64,000 nt of DNA from Paraburkholderia sp. BL23I1N1 (GCF_003610295.1 NZ_RAPV01000001.1:2294001-2358000), one strand, 5' to 3'; positions 34,561-46,969 are shown, counted from the stretch's first letter. Notes: a model not told the origin generated them from the sequence alone. Translations and numbers: made by a program.

Positions 34561-35830
34561 CGTCCAACTCCACTGCGTCCCAGATGAGCCGTGGATCGAA
34601 CGACAACGCGGCGAACATGGTCAGCACGACTACCGAACCGAATGCTATCGCCCCAGGACCCGCGTCGATCGTTGCAACAGAGCCGAATTGCACGAGCGCC
34701 ACTAGGATGGTGATGACGTAGATATCGAGCATCGACCAGCGGCCGACGAACTCCACCAGTCGGTAAATACGTGTCCGCTTGCGCGGCATGAGAGACGAGC
34801 GCAACTGGGTACTCCAGGCGAGATAGGCAAGTGACAGGATTTTGAGCATGGGCACTACGATGCTGGCGATGAAAACGATCGTGGCAAGCGCCCACGATCC
34901 AGAGGTCCAGAGAAACACAACGCCGCTCAGAATCGTGTCGGATTGCGCTTTAAATAAGGTGCTGGTGACCATAACCGGCAGGAGAACGGCCGGGATATAG
35001 AGCACCATCGCGGCAAGCAGGAATACCCAGGTGCGTGCAAGGCTATTGGGCTTGCGCAAATGCAACACTGCACTGCAACGCGGACAAATCCCGCCATGAA
35101 CATGACCGAGCGGCTTCGATAGCAAGCCGCAGTCGTGGCAAACGGATAGACCGGCTCGGGCGGCGGTAACCACCTTGGCACCGGCCTTTAACACGTGTGA
35201 CGCAACGTCGCCGCCCGGCACGCTTTCGATACGCGCCCATATATCACGCGGATTGAACGAAACAGCGGCAACCGCGAGCAGCACCATCACCGCGCCGAAT
35301 GCCCAGATCGCGACGCCGGGAACAACGCTTGCAAAGTGCTGGAGTTTGACGAGCGCGACCAGCATCGCAAGCATGAGCACTTCGATCATTCCCCAAGGCG
35401 CGACATGCTTTAGCACACGCAGAACGATCTCGGGACGTTGCGGCACACCGCCAATGTGCAGCGGCAGGAGCAGATAGATCACCGCCGCTATGTTCAGTGC
35501 CGGCATCAGAACTGTCGTCACCAGAACCAGACCTGCAATCGGCCACATACCGTCGGCATACAGCGAAGAAATCGCCCCGAACAGCGTGGTTTCGACGAGC
35601 GATCCCTTGACCCAAAGTCCGACAATCGGAAAACAGTTGGCAATCACGAACAGGATCCCGGCAGCCAGCGTGAACGCCAAAGCGCGATCGTAGGTGGCCG
35701 GCAGGCTTCGATAGAGCGCCGCACCGCATCGCTGACAACGCGCGGTACCGCGCTCGAACAGCGGCGCCTTCCACTGGAGCAAGTCACATTCGTGACACGC
35801 GATTAAGTTGGCTTCATTCATTTTCTGCAT
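34553..35830 (-). CDS. pqiA: PqiA, paraquat-inducible integral membrane protein
   Basis: This 425-residue protein has two repeats, each starting with a zinc-ribbon-like Cys pair set: CHECDLLQW...CQRCG near the N-terminus and CHDCGLLSK...CPRCS at about residue 222. About four membrane spans follow each. This is the full-length PqiA form and the inner-membrane partner of PqiB. Start at 35830 (MQKMNEANL) or 35821. First gene of the pqiABC operon. The 240 bp upstream carry no gene and no recognised SoxS-type box. Confidence 0.92.
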   Translation of the reverse strand: MQKMNEANLIACHECDLLQWKAPLFERGTARCQRCGAALYRSLPATYDRALAFTLAAGILFVIANCFPIVGLWVKGSLVETTLFGAISSLYADGMWPIAGLVLVTTVLMPALNIAAVIYLLLPLHIGGVPQRPEIVLRVLKHVAPWGMIEVLMLAMLVALVKLQHFASVVPGVAIWAFGAVMVLLAVAAVSFNPRDIWARIESVPGGDVASHVLKAGAKVVTAARAGLSVCHDCGLLSKPLGHVHGGICPRCSAVLHLRKPNSLARTWVFLLAAMVLYIPAVLLPVMVTSTLFKAQSDTILSGVVFLWTSGSWALATIVFIASIVVPMLKILSLAYLAWSTQLRSSLMPRKRTRIYRLVEFVGRWSMLDIYVITILVALVQFGSVATIDAGPGAIAFGSVVVLTMFAALSFDPRLIWDAVELDGE

Positions 35831-36071
35831 CCGCTTGCGGGCGCATAAGGCATGCGTAAGACACGCATAACCCCCGCACAGCCCAAATCGAAGCTTGACG
35901 GCTCATGTGAGGCGCCAGCGTAACACTGCAATTCAACGATGCAAGCCGCCCAGACGGTTTATTTTTATGGCGAACGCCTGGGTCAAATTCGGCGACCGGC
36001 TTGCTCACTGCTACATCGCGGCCCCCAACCGGCCACTCAGCCCTTGATCCATTTGACGACTGATGCGGCTG

Positions 36072-36668
36072 TCAGCCCGCGGACCGCTTGCTGCATTTTG
36101 GCGGCACGTTATGACCCTGCCAGCTCTCTTCATCGAGGAGACGGTCGAACAGCCTGTTGCGAGCCGGATCGCTCACCGGCGACAAGCCCAGCAGAGCGTG
36201 AAACGCGAGACTGCTGGCAGCAAAGTATCGCAACAGCGACAAATCCAGGTCGGTTGCTTCGTCTTCCAGCGCCTTCATTTTTGCCGAGTCACTTGGCTTC
36301 ATGTCTTCAAGCAAGGTCGGGCTCTCGATAATCGCGGCGAGAATGGCGCGCGCCACCGAATGCGGCTGATTGACGGATTCCCGATAAATTGCGATCTGTG
36401 CCGCCAGGCTCGGTTCGGCCTTCGACGCCCCTTCCTTCGCCTTATAGTCGCGCCCAATGTGCTCGAACTGCTGCCGCTGAAAATCCAGCAGCGCGGACAG
36501 CACGCCGTGCTTGGTGCGGAACTGATGCAGCAGTCCGCCCTTGCTGATGCCGCTTTCGCGCGCCAGGGAATCGAACGTCAGTCCACCGACACCGTCCCGG
36601 GTGAGGATGGTGAAAGCGGCTTCAATCGCCCTTCTGCGTGAAATCTCCGAACGGGTCTGGTTATCCAT
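36072..36668 (-). CDS. TetR-family transcriptional regulator
   Basis: The start is taken at the ATG at 36668 (MDNQTRSEISRRRAI), giving 198 residues; an open upstream extension to 36863 is Ser/Arg-rich and non-coding in appearance. The N-terminal helix-turn-helix reads FDSLARESGISKGGLLHQFRTK (in two helices, about 25-60). The C-terminal TetR domain contains IYRESVNQPHSVARAILAA. It is divergent from the lipoprotein gene at 36885 with 216 bp between, so that gene or its own promoter is the probable target. Confidence 0.88.
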   Translation of the reverse strand: MDNQTRSEISRRRAIEAAFTILTRDGVGGLTFDSLARESGISKGGLLHQFRTKHGVLSALLDFQRQQFEHIGRDYKAKEGASKAEPSLAAQIAIYRESVNQPHSVARAILAAIIESPTLLEDMKPSDSAKMKALEDEATDLDLSLLRYFAASSLAFHALLGLSPVSDPARNRLFDRLLDEESWQGHNVPPKCSKRSAG

Positions 36669-36884
36669 GATCGATATTGATGAAATCGCGATGATTGCGG
36701 CGCGAGCAGGCTCAAAACCGGGCTCGCGCTGAGGGCTGGAATTGTACCGTGACAAGCATGTCATAAACACAACCCGGATAGACGGTTTACAAAAAATAAC
36801 GACGGTGCTACTGTTCGGCCTCATCGGTTCCGCCCTGAACAGGACGCCTTCCTCCACGCCCATTTACCCTCCAAGGAACACGCA

Positions 36885-37547
36885 ATGCTGAAGAAAAACC
36901 TCGCCCCGCTTCTTTTCACCGCCGCAGCGGTGCTGACTTTGACCGCGTGCGCGGGGGTGCAACCGGTCGCCTATACGGGCATCTCCTCTGCGCCGAAAAT
37001 GACGCAGAACCGCGGTGACGATTCAGGCAAGGTGCCTTATCAATACTCGGCGCCTGTGGCCTGGGCGCAATACACGCAGGTCCTGCTGGATCCGGTCGTC
37101 GTGTATCAGGGCACCGACAACCAGTTCGGCGACTTGAAGAGCGCCGACCGGGCCGCGCTTGCCGATTACATGGGAAAGACGTTTTCGGAAAAATTGGGGA
37201 CACGGTTCCACGTTGCGCAGCAGACCGGCCCGAACACCCTGCGGGTCAAGCTGACGCTGACGGGCGCCGAAACGACCACGATGCTGGTCGGACAGGTCAT
37301 GCACTTCGACCTCGCGGGCAATCTGTATAACGGCGTACAGTCGATTCGCGGTGGCCAGGGCGCATTCAGTGGCTCGGTTTCCTACGCGGTGGAAATTTAT
37401 GACAGCGCGAATGGCCAACTGCTGAAGGCATACGTGTCGAAGCAATATCCGAATGCGATGAACCTGCCGGCAGCCTTCGGTTCATTGAGCGCGGCGAAGA
37501 CCGGCCTCGACAAGGGCGCGGACGCATTGGTCGCCCAGCTTCATTAA
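36885..37547 (+). CDS. DUF3313-family lipoprotein
   Basis: This 220-residue protein has a lipoprotein signal (lipobox LTAC about residue 21) and the DUF3313 layout: YQYSAPVAWAQYTQVLLDPV, LADYMGKTFSEKLGTRF, LRVKLTLTGAETTT and SYAVEIYDSANGQLLKAY. The family is found in the outer membrane of many proteobacteria; no function is established. AAGGAA lies just before the ATG. It is divergent from a TetR regulator. Confidence 0.85.
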   Translation: MLKKNLAPLLFTAAAVLTLTACAGVQPVAYTGISSAPKMTQNRGDDSGKVPYQYSAPVAWAQYTQVLLDPVVVYQGTDNQFGDLKSADRAALADYMGKTFSEKLGTRFHVAQQTGPNTLRVKLTLTGAETTTMLVGQVMHFDLAGNLYNGVQSIRGGQGAFSGSVSYAVEIYDSANGQLLKAYVSKQYPNAMNLPAAFGSLSAAKTGLDKGADALVAQLH

Positions 37548-37674
37548 TGGGCTTCTTACTCGCGGAATCGCGCGGACCGGCGCTTCGCCCGGCGCGCAGC
37601 GCTTCCGCTGGCTGAATCACCGGAACTCGCCGCAGAGGGAAAGCGGTTGTTCCGGATTTCTTGAAGGTGTGCGC

Positions 37675-37896
37675 ATGCGCGCATTGGCCGACTTCGTTGT
37701 CTCACTCGCTCCCCCGCCTTTGATGGTCGCCATCGTGTTCGCGGTCGCGTACCTGCTGGTGGGGATTCCGGTCCAATTCCGGCGCGGCGCACGCGCGAGA
37801 GACGCGTTCGGCACGTTGGCCGGCGTGTTCGTTGCCCTCGCCTATATCGTGCTCGTCGTGGGTTTTCATCCGGGTGGCCACATGAGCCCACGATAA
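37675..37896 (+). CDS. Small two-span membrane protein
   Basis: This 73-residue protein starts at an ATG with GAAGG 7 nt upstream; a GTG two codons earlier is an alternative. Two hydrophobic spans (about 12-30, PPLMVAIVFAVAYLLVGIP, and 45-65, FGTLAGVFVALAYIVLVVGF) flank a short basic loop (RRGARARD). No known motif. It follows the DUF3313 gene but no shared function is apparent. Confidence 0.5.
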   Translation: MRALADFVVSLAPPPLMVAIVFAVAYLLVGIPVQFRRGARARDAFGTLAGVFVALAYIVLVVGFHPGGHMSPR

Positions 37897-38217
37897 CCTC
37901 GCAGCTCTTTGCAGAAGATATGGACAACTATGCGCCCGCGGCATCAGCAAATCCTGCGCTCACACAGGTCCTGACCAGGCCGCTTCGCCCGCGCGGGCTG
38001 GAGTACGAAATCATGGCGCGTTCGGGTTCCATCCGCGGTGTCCTCACGCGCTGGATAGCGCGCATGCTGCGCTATCTGGGTACGGGCTACCGACGGGTTG
38101 GCCGGATAGCGAAAAACGTATCCGATGTGATTTGCGGAAGATTGTAAATACGACTTCGCCCGCAGCCATCCCGCCAGAACGACAGCCCTGGCGGGACCCT
38201 GCACCTGCTTAGCCGAC
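37897..38217. other. Intergenic stretch with one doubtful small ORF and a hairpin
   Basis: A 75-codon ORF (37920-38147, plus strand, MDNYAPAASANPALTQVL, Arg-rich C-terminal half) has only a weak AGAAG upstream and no recognisable homologue. An 8-bp stem CCCGCCAG/CTGGCGGG (38170-38177, 38188-38195) lies 22 nt beyond the katG stop. It has no T-run and could still help end katG transcription. Confidence 0.35.
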
Positions 38218-40461
<2,244 letters not shown>

Positions 40462-40730
40462 TTATCTCCTTGAGAGGACATACCCACTACTTGTTCTGCT
40501 ACGGCGTCAGGATTCTATGCTGCATCGACCAATCCGCGCAGGCAGGGTGTCCGGAAATCACTGTCGATTATCCGACGCGCATGCTCTTCGTCCGATGACG
40601 GGTGTCCTGGCGTGCGTTGGGCGAGGCGGCTCGCGTCGGCAGGCTACTGCACTTCAAAATATACGTGCGAGTGAGCGGCAATTGAATGCGTTTCTTGCAA
40701 TGTGGTTGATAGGTCATGACTATAGCGGCG

Positions 40731-41597
40731 TCAGTCGTAAGCAAGAGCCCACTGCGAGCCACGCAACCAGCATCGCTCATCGGGCAGATCACCCGTGCGG
40801 TACAGGCGCGTCACGGCGCGCCAGCCGCCTTTTTGAAAGGCGGCGTCGAGCGCGGCTTCCGACGCGTCATCGCGCCCTCCATCGCACGGATAGAGGCCGA
40901 CCGCCGAAATCCAGTCGGCGAAATAGTCGTCTTCGTTGCGTTCAATTCGAAATACCGCGCCGTAATGGGAAATCGGCATGTCACAACCTGGGAACCAGAT
41001 CCTCTCCGCCGTGAGGGGAAGAATCAACCGCCCACCGTCGTTCAGGCGATCGAGCCAGATATCGGCGGGATGGGTGACGCCCGCATTGACGTAGATCACG
41101 TCAGCCGCATCGAAGAACATCGAGAAACCGTCGCCCTGAAGCACCTGAACGTTGCCCGCGTTGGAGAAATTCGCCGCCGCGCGCGTCGCGAGACCGGTTT
41201 CGAACTCGATGGCGGTAACCCTGCCGGCGGGGCCGACCAGACGGGCCATGATGGCGGTGTAATAACCGACACCCGCGCCGATATGAACCACGTGGTCACC
41301 GGCTCGAATGTCGGCGCTTGCGAGAAGCGGCACATGGTAGGACGGCATGCCGTTGTTCAGGCCACGTTCCGGAATGATGCCGATCAGAACATCGGAATAA
41401 AGATGAACGGGATCGTCGTCGGGCGTGGGGATGTAGCCGACGGAACGCAAGATCGGCCACGGCCCGGGGCCCAGGTAGCGCTCCCGTTCGACAGTAGCAA
41501 ATGCCGCCTCTATGCCCGGATGGGTAATGCCGGCTGCAGCCATGAGCCGCCGGGCAAACACCCGGCGGACGACGGCAAGCTCTTGCTGACGATCCAT
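40731..41597 (-). CDS. Protein-L-isoaspartate O-methyltransferase-like protein
   Basis: The start is placed at the ATG at 41597 (MDRQQELAVVRRVFARRL), giving 288 residues; an ATG at 41630 adds eleven residues. The SAM-binding motif I is HVVHIGAGVGYYTAIMARLV with VTAIEFE as motif II. It is preceded by the PCMT-typical segment YSDVLIGIIPERGLNNGMPS, where homologues have an S-x-G-x-Q-S-like loop. It is longer than the classical ~210-residue Pcm, with a C-terminal extension of unknown role. It repairs damaged proteins or methylates a small molecule; the first is only the family default. Neighbours katG and a DipZ-like protein suggest an oxidative-damage theme. Confidence 0.8.
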   Translation of the reverse strand: MDRQQELAVVRRVFARRLMAAAGITHPGIEAAFATVERERYLGPGPWPILRSVGYIPTPDDDPVHLYSDVLIGIIPERGLNNGMPSYHVPLLASADIRAGDHVVHIGAGVGYYTAIMARLVGPAGRVTAIEFETGLATRAAANFSNAGNVQVLQGDGFSMFFDAADVIYVNAGVTHPADIWLDRLNDGGRLILPLTAERIWFPGCDMPISHYGAVFRIERNEDDYFADWISAVGLYPCDGGRDDASEAALDAAFQKGGWRAVTRLYRTGDLPDERCWLRGSQWALAYD

Positions 41598-41644
41598 TTC
41601 GAAACCTTCGGGTTTGGCGTGATTTTCCACGCCGCCCGTTCAGA

Positions 41645-43510
41645 TTAGCCGAAAGTGAATGCGTACGCTTGCACACCCGGATCCAGAAATTCGATCGAGA
41701 ACGTGTGATCCGCCACATCGCCGGATTGCCGCACGAGTTGGTAAAGACGCTGCTCGGTGACCGTGCCGGTGCCGTCCGCGGCAACGTCCGTGCCGTGCAC
41801 CGCGCCCGGTGCGGCGCCATCCACGCTCACGCGGAAGCGAACGGGTTTACCGTCCTTGTCCGGACCGAGCACCAGATGCAGATCGCGTGCGTGAAAGCGA
41901 TAAACGATGCGTCCGGACGCCGCCGTGAGCGTCGCGTGTTCGGCGCCCACCTGCCACGCGCCGGCCAGCCCCCAATCGTTGACGGCGAGCTGCGCCGGCG
42001 CCGCATAGGTGTGCACCTTGTCCTGCGTTGCGCCGCCGGGCGACACGAAATTCTCGGCACGATCGTATCCAATATAGGTTTCCGGCGACTGCATGTCGGC
42101 GTCGTCGGCCGCGGCCTCTACGCCTTGCGCGCCCGCGCCGCCAAGGCCCACTGCGACTTTCGAGACGTTCGTATGTCCAGCCTCGATCAGCAGCGCCTGA
42201 ATCACTTTTTCCGATTCCGCATAGTCGCCTTCGCCAAAATGGTGATAGCGAATCTGACCTTTACCGTCGACGAAATAATGGGCCGGCCAGTACTGATTGT
42301 TCAGTGCCCGCCAGATCGCGTAGTTGTTGTCGATTGCGACGGGATAGTCGACGCCGAGATCGTGGACAGCCTTCTTCACATTGTCGACATTGCGTTCGAA
42401 CGCGAATTCCGGTGCATGCACGCCGATGACAACCAGCCCCTGGTCTTTGTATTTCTGCGCCCACGCCTTCACGTACGGCAGCGAACGCAGGCAGTTGATG
42501 CACGAGTAAGTCCAGAAATCGACCAGTACGACCTTGCCGCGCAGGTCCTGAACCGTCAGCGGCGGTGAATTCAGCCACTGGACGGCGCCGTTCAGGGTCG
42601 GCAGCATGCCTTCGACGGGCAGCGCAACCGCGCCGCCCGGCACGCCTTGCGCGGTACGCATCATGGCGCCAGCGTTGCTTGCATCGGCGGCGGAGTTGGC
42701 CGTTGTTACGGCATCGTCGGTACCCGCGGCTTTGGCCGGCGCATTGACCTTGCCACCTGCCGCCCCTGGATTGGCCGGCGTCGCACCGGGCGAGAGCGTG
42801 TCGACCAGTTTCTGTTCGATGCCGCTGGTGGCAATCGTCGATACGCGCGCCAGTACGCCGGTGTCGAGTCCGAGCGAGATCGCCACCACGCCGCCCAGCA
42901 TCGCCACGCCGATCCCGCGGCGGATCCATTCGCCCGCGCCCAGCGAGCGCTTCATCGCCGTGAACACCCGGCCGCCGATCAGCAGCGCCACCGCGAGCGA
43001 TGTCGCAGCGCCGGCCGCATAGGCCACCAGCAACAGCGTGGTGCCGACACTTGCGCCCCGCAGCGCCGCGCCCGTCAGCACGAGTCCGAGAATCGGCCCG
43101 GCGCACGGCGCCCACAGCAAGCCGGTTGCAATGCCCAGCAGAAGGGACGAGCTCGCGCGAACCTGCTGACCGTCGGCCTGCGCGAAATTCGACAGGCGAT
43201 TGCCGGCGCTCACCAGGGGGCGCATCAGATGATCCGCAAAACGCGGAAACAGCAGCGTCAGTCCGAACACGACGAGCAAGGCGATCGCGAGCCAGCGGCC
43301 ATACTGGTTAGCCTGCGTGACCCAGCCGCCGCCCACTGCGGCGAGCGTCGCGACGATGGCGAACGTCAGCGCCATGCCGGCGAGCAAGGGCAGCCCGCTG
43401 CGTACGAAAGGCTGATCGGCGCGCGCGAAGACAAAGGGCAGCACCGGCAGGATGCACGGACTGAGGATCGTCAGGGCGCCGCCAAGATAGGCGAGAACGA
43501 TGAGTAACAT
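41645..43510 (-). CDS. dipZ: DipZ-like cytochrome c biogenesis / thioredoxin fusion protein
   Basis: With the start at the ATG at 43510 (MLLIVLAYLGGAL) it has 621 residues in three parts. A CcdA-type membrane domain (about 1-235, six spans, SPCILPVLPFVF and WAPCAGPILG with the redox Cys) is followed by a TlpA/AhpC-type thioredoxin domain (about 330-470, active site FWTYSCINCLRS, CxxC). A C-terminal beta-rich domain ends the chain, as in mycobacterial DipZ. It carries reducing power across the inner membrane to periplasmic thiols. An Ala/Gly-rich linker (about 245-310) joins the first two parts. The gene is divergent from the response-regulator gene. Confidence 0.9.
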   Translation of the reverse strand: MLLIVLAYLGGALTILSPCILPVLPFVFARADQPFVRSGLPLLAGMALTFAIVATLAAVGGGWVTQANQYGRWLAIALLVVFGLTLLFPRFADHLMRPLVSAGNRLSNFAQADGQQVRASSSLLLGIATGLLWAPCAGPILGLVLTGAALRGASVGTTLLLVAYAAGAATSLAVALLIGGRVFTAMKRSLGAGEWIRRGIGVAMLGGVVAISLGLDTGVLARVSTIATSGIEQKLVDTLSPGATPANPGAAGGKVNAPAKAAGTDDAVTTANSAADASNAGAMMRTAQGVPGGAVALPVEGMLPTLNGAVQWLNSPPLTVQDLRGKVVLVDFWTYSCINCLRSLPYVKAWAQKYKDQGLVVIGVHAPEFAFERNVDNVKKAVHDLGVDYPVAIDNNYAIWRALNNQYWPAHYFVDGKGQIRYHHFGEGDYAESEKVIQALLIEAGHTNVSKVAVGLGGAGAQGVEAAADDADMQSPETYIGYDRAENFVSPGGATQDKVHTYAAPAQLAVNDWGLAGAWQVGAEHATLTAASGRIVYRFHARDLHLVLGPDKDGKPVRFRVSVDGAAPGAVHGTDVAADGTGTVTEQRLYQLVRQSGDVADHTFSIEFLDPGVQAYAFTFG

Positions 43511-43751
43511 GTCGATTCCAGGCGTTGTTGTCAGTCGGTTAGGATGGGTACGCGGTTGAATACGATGCGAATCCGCGAAAAGTGCCCACATGCTAGGTCG
43601 CCCGGGATGTCGAAGTCCTCACGAAAAGTTAAATTAAATGTGATAACTCGCCGCCCGAAAATTTTGCACAATGGCGCAACGGCGCGCTTTTTGCTGGCGC
43701 CCTTCTTTCCGTTGTTCTGAACCACGCCCTGACTCTCGGCCAAAGCCCGCC

Positions 43752-44519
43752 ATGGACCAACCGAAGCGCATCCTGATCGTTGAAGACGACGTCGACATCG
43801 CCAACGTGCTGAGCCTGCATCTGCGCGACGAGCGCTATGAAGTCGTGCACAGCGCCGACGGCAATGAGGGGCTGCGCCTGCTGGAGCAAGGCGGTTGGGA
43901 CGTGCTCATCCTCGACCTGATGCTGCCCGGCGTCGACGGACTGGAAATCTGCCGGCGCGCCCGCGCGATGACGCGCTATACGCCGATCATCATCACCAGT
44001 GCCCGTTCGAGCGAAGTGCATCGGATCCTCGGCCTCGAACTCGGCGCCGACGACTATCTGGCCAAGCCGTTCTCGCTGCTCGAACTGGTGGCGCGCGTCA
44101 AAGCTTTGCTGCGGCGCGTCGAAGCCATGGCGAAAGACTCGCGCATCGACGCGGGCAGTCTGCAGATCGCCTGGCTGAAGATCGAACCGCTAACGCGCGA
44201 GGCAACGGTCGACGGCAAACCCATCGAGCTGACGCCGCGCGAATTCGACCTGCTCTATTACTTCGCGCAGCATCCCGGCAAAGTGTTCTCGCGCATGGAC
44301 CTGCTCAATGCCGTGTGGGGCTATCAGCATGAAGGCTACGAACATACCGTCAACACCCACATCAACCGGCTGCGCATGAAGATCGAGAGCGATCCCGCCC
44401 AGCCCGAGCGCATCCTGACCGTCTGGGGCCGCGGCTATAAGCTCGCGGTACCAAGTACTCCCGGCGCTTCAGGCGCGTCAGGCGAAACCGGCGCACCGCG
44501 GGATCAGAGCGCACCATGA
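43752..44519 (+). CDS. OmpR-family response regulator
   Basis: This 255-residue protein starts at the ATG at 43752. The receiver domain (1-120) has the acidic pocket ILIVEDD, the phospho-acceptor Asp in VLILDLMLPG (about 55) and the switch Lys in DDYLAKPF. The winged-helix DNA-binding domain (about 140-240) contains LTPREFDLLYYFAQHPGKVF and HTVNTHINRLRMKIE. Its stop overlaps the kinase start (ATGA at 44516-44519), so the two proteins are coupled. A Gly/Ala/Ser-rich tail follows the DNA-binding domain. Confidence 0.93.
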   Translation: MDQPKRILIVEDDVDIANVLSLHLRDERYEVVHSADGNEGLRLLEQGGWDVLILDLMLPGVDGLEICRRARAMTRYTPIIITSARSSEVHRILGLELGADDYLAKPFSLLELVARVKALLRRVEAMAKDSRIDAGSLQIAWLKIEPLTREATVDGKPIELTPREFDLLYYFAQHPGKVFSRMDLLNAVWGYQHEGYEHTVNTHINRLRMKIESDPAQPERILTVWGRGYKLAVPSTPGASGASGETGAPRDQSAP

Positions 44520-46009
44520 ACCTGACGCTCACCCAACGGCTCTCGCTCGTTTTCTCCGTGCTGCTGCTGGCGTGCTGCGGCGCGTCGGCGTGGCTGCAGA
44601 TCCGTTCGAGCGATCTGCACGAAAAGGAAGTCGTACAGAGCCTGTCGAAGGATCTCGCGGAGCATATCGCGCACCGCACCACGCTGATGGACGCGAACGG
44701 TTTGCGGCCCGACGCGGTGCGCCAACTGTTCGGCCAGTTGATGATGGTGAATCCGAGCGTCGAGGTGTACCTGCTCGACAACCAGGGGCGCATCAAGGGC
44801 GACGACGCGCCCGCGGGCCACGTCAAGCGAACACAGGTAGATCTCGCGCCGATCCGGGAATTCATCGCCGGAGACGCGTTGCCGATTCTCGGCGACGACC
44901 CGCGCAGCGTCGACGGAAAGAAAGTGTTTAGCGCCGCGCCGCTGGCATTGAGCGGGCAGCCGCCGTCCGGCTATATCTATGTGGTGCTGCTCGGCGAAGA
45001 GCACGACGCGCTCGCCGCGCGCGTGGCCGCCAGTTCGGTGCTGCGCACGACGCTCTGGTCGATGGCGCTGGTTGCGCTGCTGGGATTGCTCGCGGGCTTG
45101 ACGGCATTCGGCCTGATCACACGGCCGCTGCGCCGCCTGACCGACGCCATGCGCCGTTTCGATGCCGATGGCGAACCCACCAGTCAACCGGCGGTGCCAC
45201 GCTCGTCGCCCGCCGGACGGGGCGACGAAATCGCCGTGCTCGAAGCGGCGTTCGCGCAGATGGCCAACCGCATCGGCGCCCAATGGCGTGCGCTGACGCG
45301 TCAGGATCAGCAGCGGCGCGAGCTGATCGCCAATATTTCGCACGACCTGCGCACGCCGTTGACCTCGCTGCATGGCTACCTCGAGACGCTGTCGCTGAAA
45401 GCCGACACGCTTGGCGAAACGGAGCGCAAACGCTATCTGGCAATCGCGCTTGCCCAGAGCGTCAAGGTCGGACGGCTCGCGCAGGCGCTATTCGAACTGG
45501 CCCGGCTCGAACACGGCAATGTGCACCCCGCGCTCGAGCCATTCTCGCTGGTCGATCTGGTCCAGGACGTCTTCCAGAAATTCGAGTTGCCCGCTGAGGC
45601 GCGGCAGATCCAGTTGCACGCCGGCTTCCCCCCTCGCCTGCCGGTCGTCTGCGCCGATCTCGGAATGATCGAGCGCGTCTTGACGAACCTGCTCGACAAC
45701 GCGATTCGCCACACACCCGCCGGTGGATCGATTGAAGTCGATCTCTCCCACAAGGACGGCAAGGTATCAGTCACGGTTAGCGACACCGGTCCTGGCATTC
45801 CGGCGGAGCAGCGCGAGGGATTGTTCGAACGTCCGTTCAATTCAGGCGGCGCGCGTCGCGGCGGCGGACTCGGACTGCTGATCGTGCAGCGCATGCTGCA
45901 ATTGCATCACAGCCAGATACGTCTGCTCGAGTGCGAGGGAACGGGCACGGCATTCTGTTTCGAGCTGCCGACCACCGAGAAGCCGGCTGTTGCCGAGCTC
46001 CCACTCTAA
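44516..46009 (+). CDS. Sensor histidine kinase partner of the OmpR-type regulator
   Basis: This 497-residue classical kinase has membrane spans at about 9-26 and 180-203 flanking a ~150-residue periplasmic sensor, then a HAMP linker (GLITRPLRRLTDAMRRF). The dimerisation/phosphotransfer domain has the H box ANISHDLRTPLTSLHGY, and the ATPase domain has LLDNAIRHTP (N box), SDTGPGIP (G1) and GGGLGLLIV (G2). The periplasmic sensor shows no family I can name. The signal is unknown. Confidence 0.92.
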   Translation: MNLTLTQRLSLVFSVLLLACCGASAWLQIRSSDLHEKEVVQSLSKDLAEHIAHRTTLMDANGLRPDAVRQLFGQLMMVNPSVEVYLLDNQGRIKGDDAPAGHVKRTQVDLAPIREFIAGDALPILGDDPRSVDGKKVFSAAPLALSGQPPSGYIYVVLLGEEHDALAARVAASSVLRTTLWSMALVALLGLLAGLTAFGLITRPLRRLTDAMRRFDADGEPTSQPAVPRSSPAGRGDEIAVLEAAFAQMANRIGAQWRALTRQDQQRRELIANISHDLRTPLTSLHGYLETLSLKADTLGETERKRYLAIALAQSVKVGRLAQALFELARLEHGNVHPALEPFSLVDLVQDVFQKFELPAEARQIQLHAGFPPRLPVVCADLGMIERVLTNLLDNAIRHTPAGGSIEVDLSHKDGKVSVTVSDTGPGIPAEQREGLFERPFNSGGARRGGGLGLLIVQRMLQLHHSQIRLLECEGTGTAFCFELPTTEKPAVAELPL

Positions 46010-46078
46010 GCGGTCAGGGTGCCGGCGACGCATGGCTGCCGCCTGTGCCACCTCTGCACCGCGACAGCAGACACGCAT

Positions 46079-46969
46079 TCAGCTTGTGCCCTGTTCCAGC
46101 AACTGAATCCAGAGACGTTGCGCAACCGGACCGTGTGCGGCGTCTCGAAGCCGCGCCGCATAGTGCTTAAGCGTAGCGCCTTGCAGATGCCGCCCCTCCA
46201 GCGATACCAGACGATGTTCCTCGAGGTCCCCGGCGACCAGATGAAGGGGCATGTGGCCCCACGCGAGCCCTTGCACAATCAGCTCACGCTTCATCAACTG
46301 ATCGGGCACGGTGCAGGTTGGCGCGCCCTCGATCAGATAGTAATTGGCGTCTGAAGGCTGCCTGCTCGTGTCACGAATAACGCACTGAACGTAAGGCCTC
46401 AAATCATCGGGCGCGAGCGATTCACCGGGGGGCTGCCCGAGAAATCCCGGTGCTGCGACCGGCACGAGCTTTACCTCGAAGAGTTCGATGGTTTCGATCG
46501 CCGGCGACGGTTTGTCGAGGTGATGGAAGATCAGGTCACACTCGCCATTTTTCAGCCGCTCCCAAGGGCCGCTAATCGCCTCGAATAGCAGCGTAAGGCG
46601 CGTGCCGCGACTCGCGTCAAAGAACCGTCTAAGCGTACCCAGTGTTTCCGGCAACGGACACAGGTCACCCACCACGACGCGTAACTCCGCCTCCTGCCCG
46701 GCAGCGAGCTGGGTGGCTTCGCGTTGGAGATTTTCATATTGGTGAAGAAACTGCGTCACCCGCGCGTGATACGCCGCGCCTTCCGACGTGAGCGACACAC
46801 GGTATCCGGCCCGGTCGAGCAGGACCATTCCCACTTGAGCTTCAAGCGCCCTCACAGCGGCATGGACCGTTGGGTGCGTCCGGTTCAGGCGAACCGCGGC
46901 CGCAGCAAAGCTGCCTTCGGCAACCAGGGCCTCAAAGCACTGCAACTGCAATAGCGTAGGCGCGTTCAT
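46079..46969 (-). CDS. LysR-family transcriptional regulator
   Basis: This 296-residue regulator starts at the ATG at 46969 (MNAPTLLQLQCFEALV). The helix-turn-helix is GSFAAAAVRLNRTHPTVHAA. The effector domain contains LRVVVGDLCPLPETLG and the C-terminal HLVAGDLEEHRLVSLEG. It is divergent from the quinone-oxidoreductase gene with only 92 bp between, the usual layout for a LysR activator and its target. Confidence 0.9.
   Translation of the reverse strand: MNAPTLLQLQCFEALVAEGSFAAAAVRLNRTHPTVHAAVRALEAQVGMVLLDRAGYRVSLTSEGAAYHARVTQFLHQYENLQREATQLAAGQEAELRVVVGDLCPLPETLGTLRRFFDASRGTRLTLLFEAISGPWERLKNGECDLIFHHLDKPSPAIETIELFEVKLVPVAAPGFLGQPPGESLAPDDLRPYVQCVIRDTSRQPSDANYYLIEGAPTCTVPDQLMKRELIVQGLAWGHMPLHLVAGDLEEHRLVSLEGRHLQGATLKHYAARLRDAAHGPVAQRLWIQLLEQGTS

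Noticed and set aside
38170..38195. Hairpin CCCGCCAG/CTGGCGGG after katG as an intrinsic terminator
   Set aside because: No T-run follows on the minus strand, so it is noted only as a hairpin.
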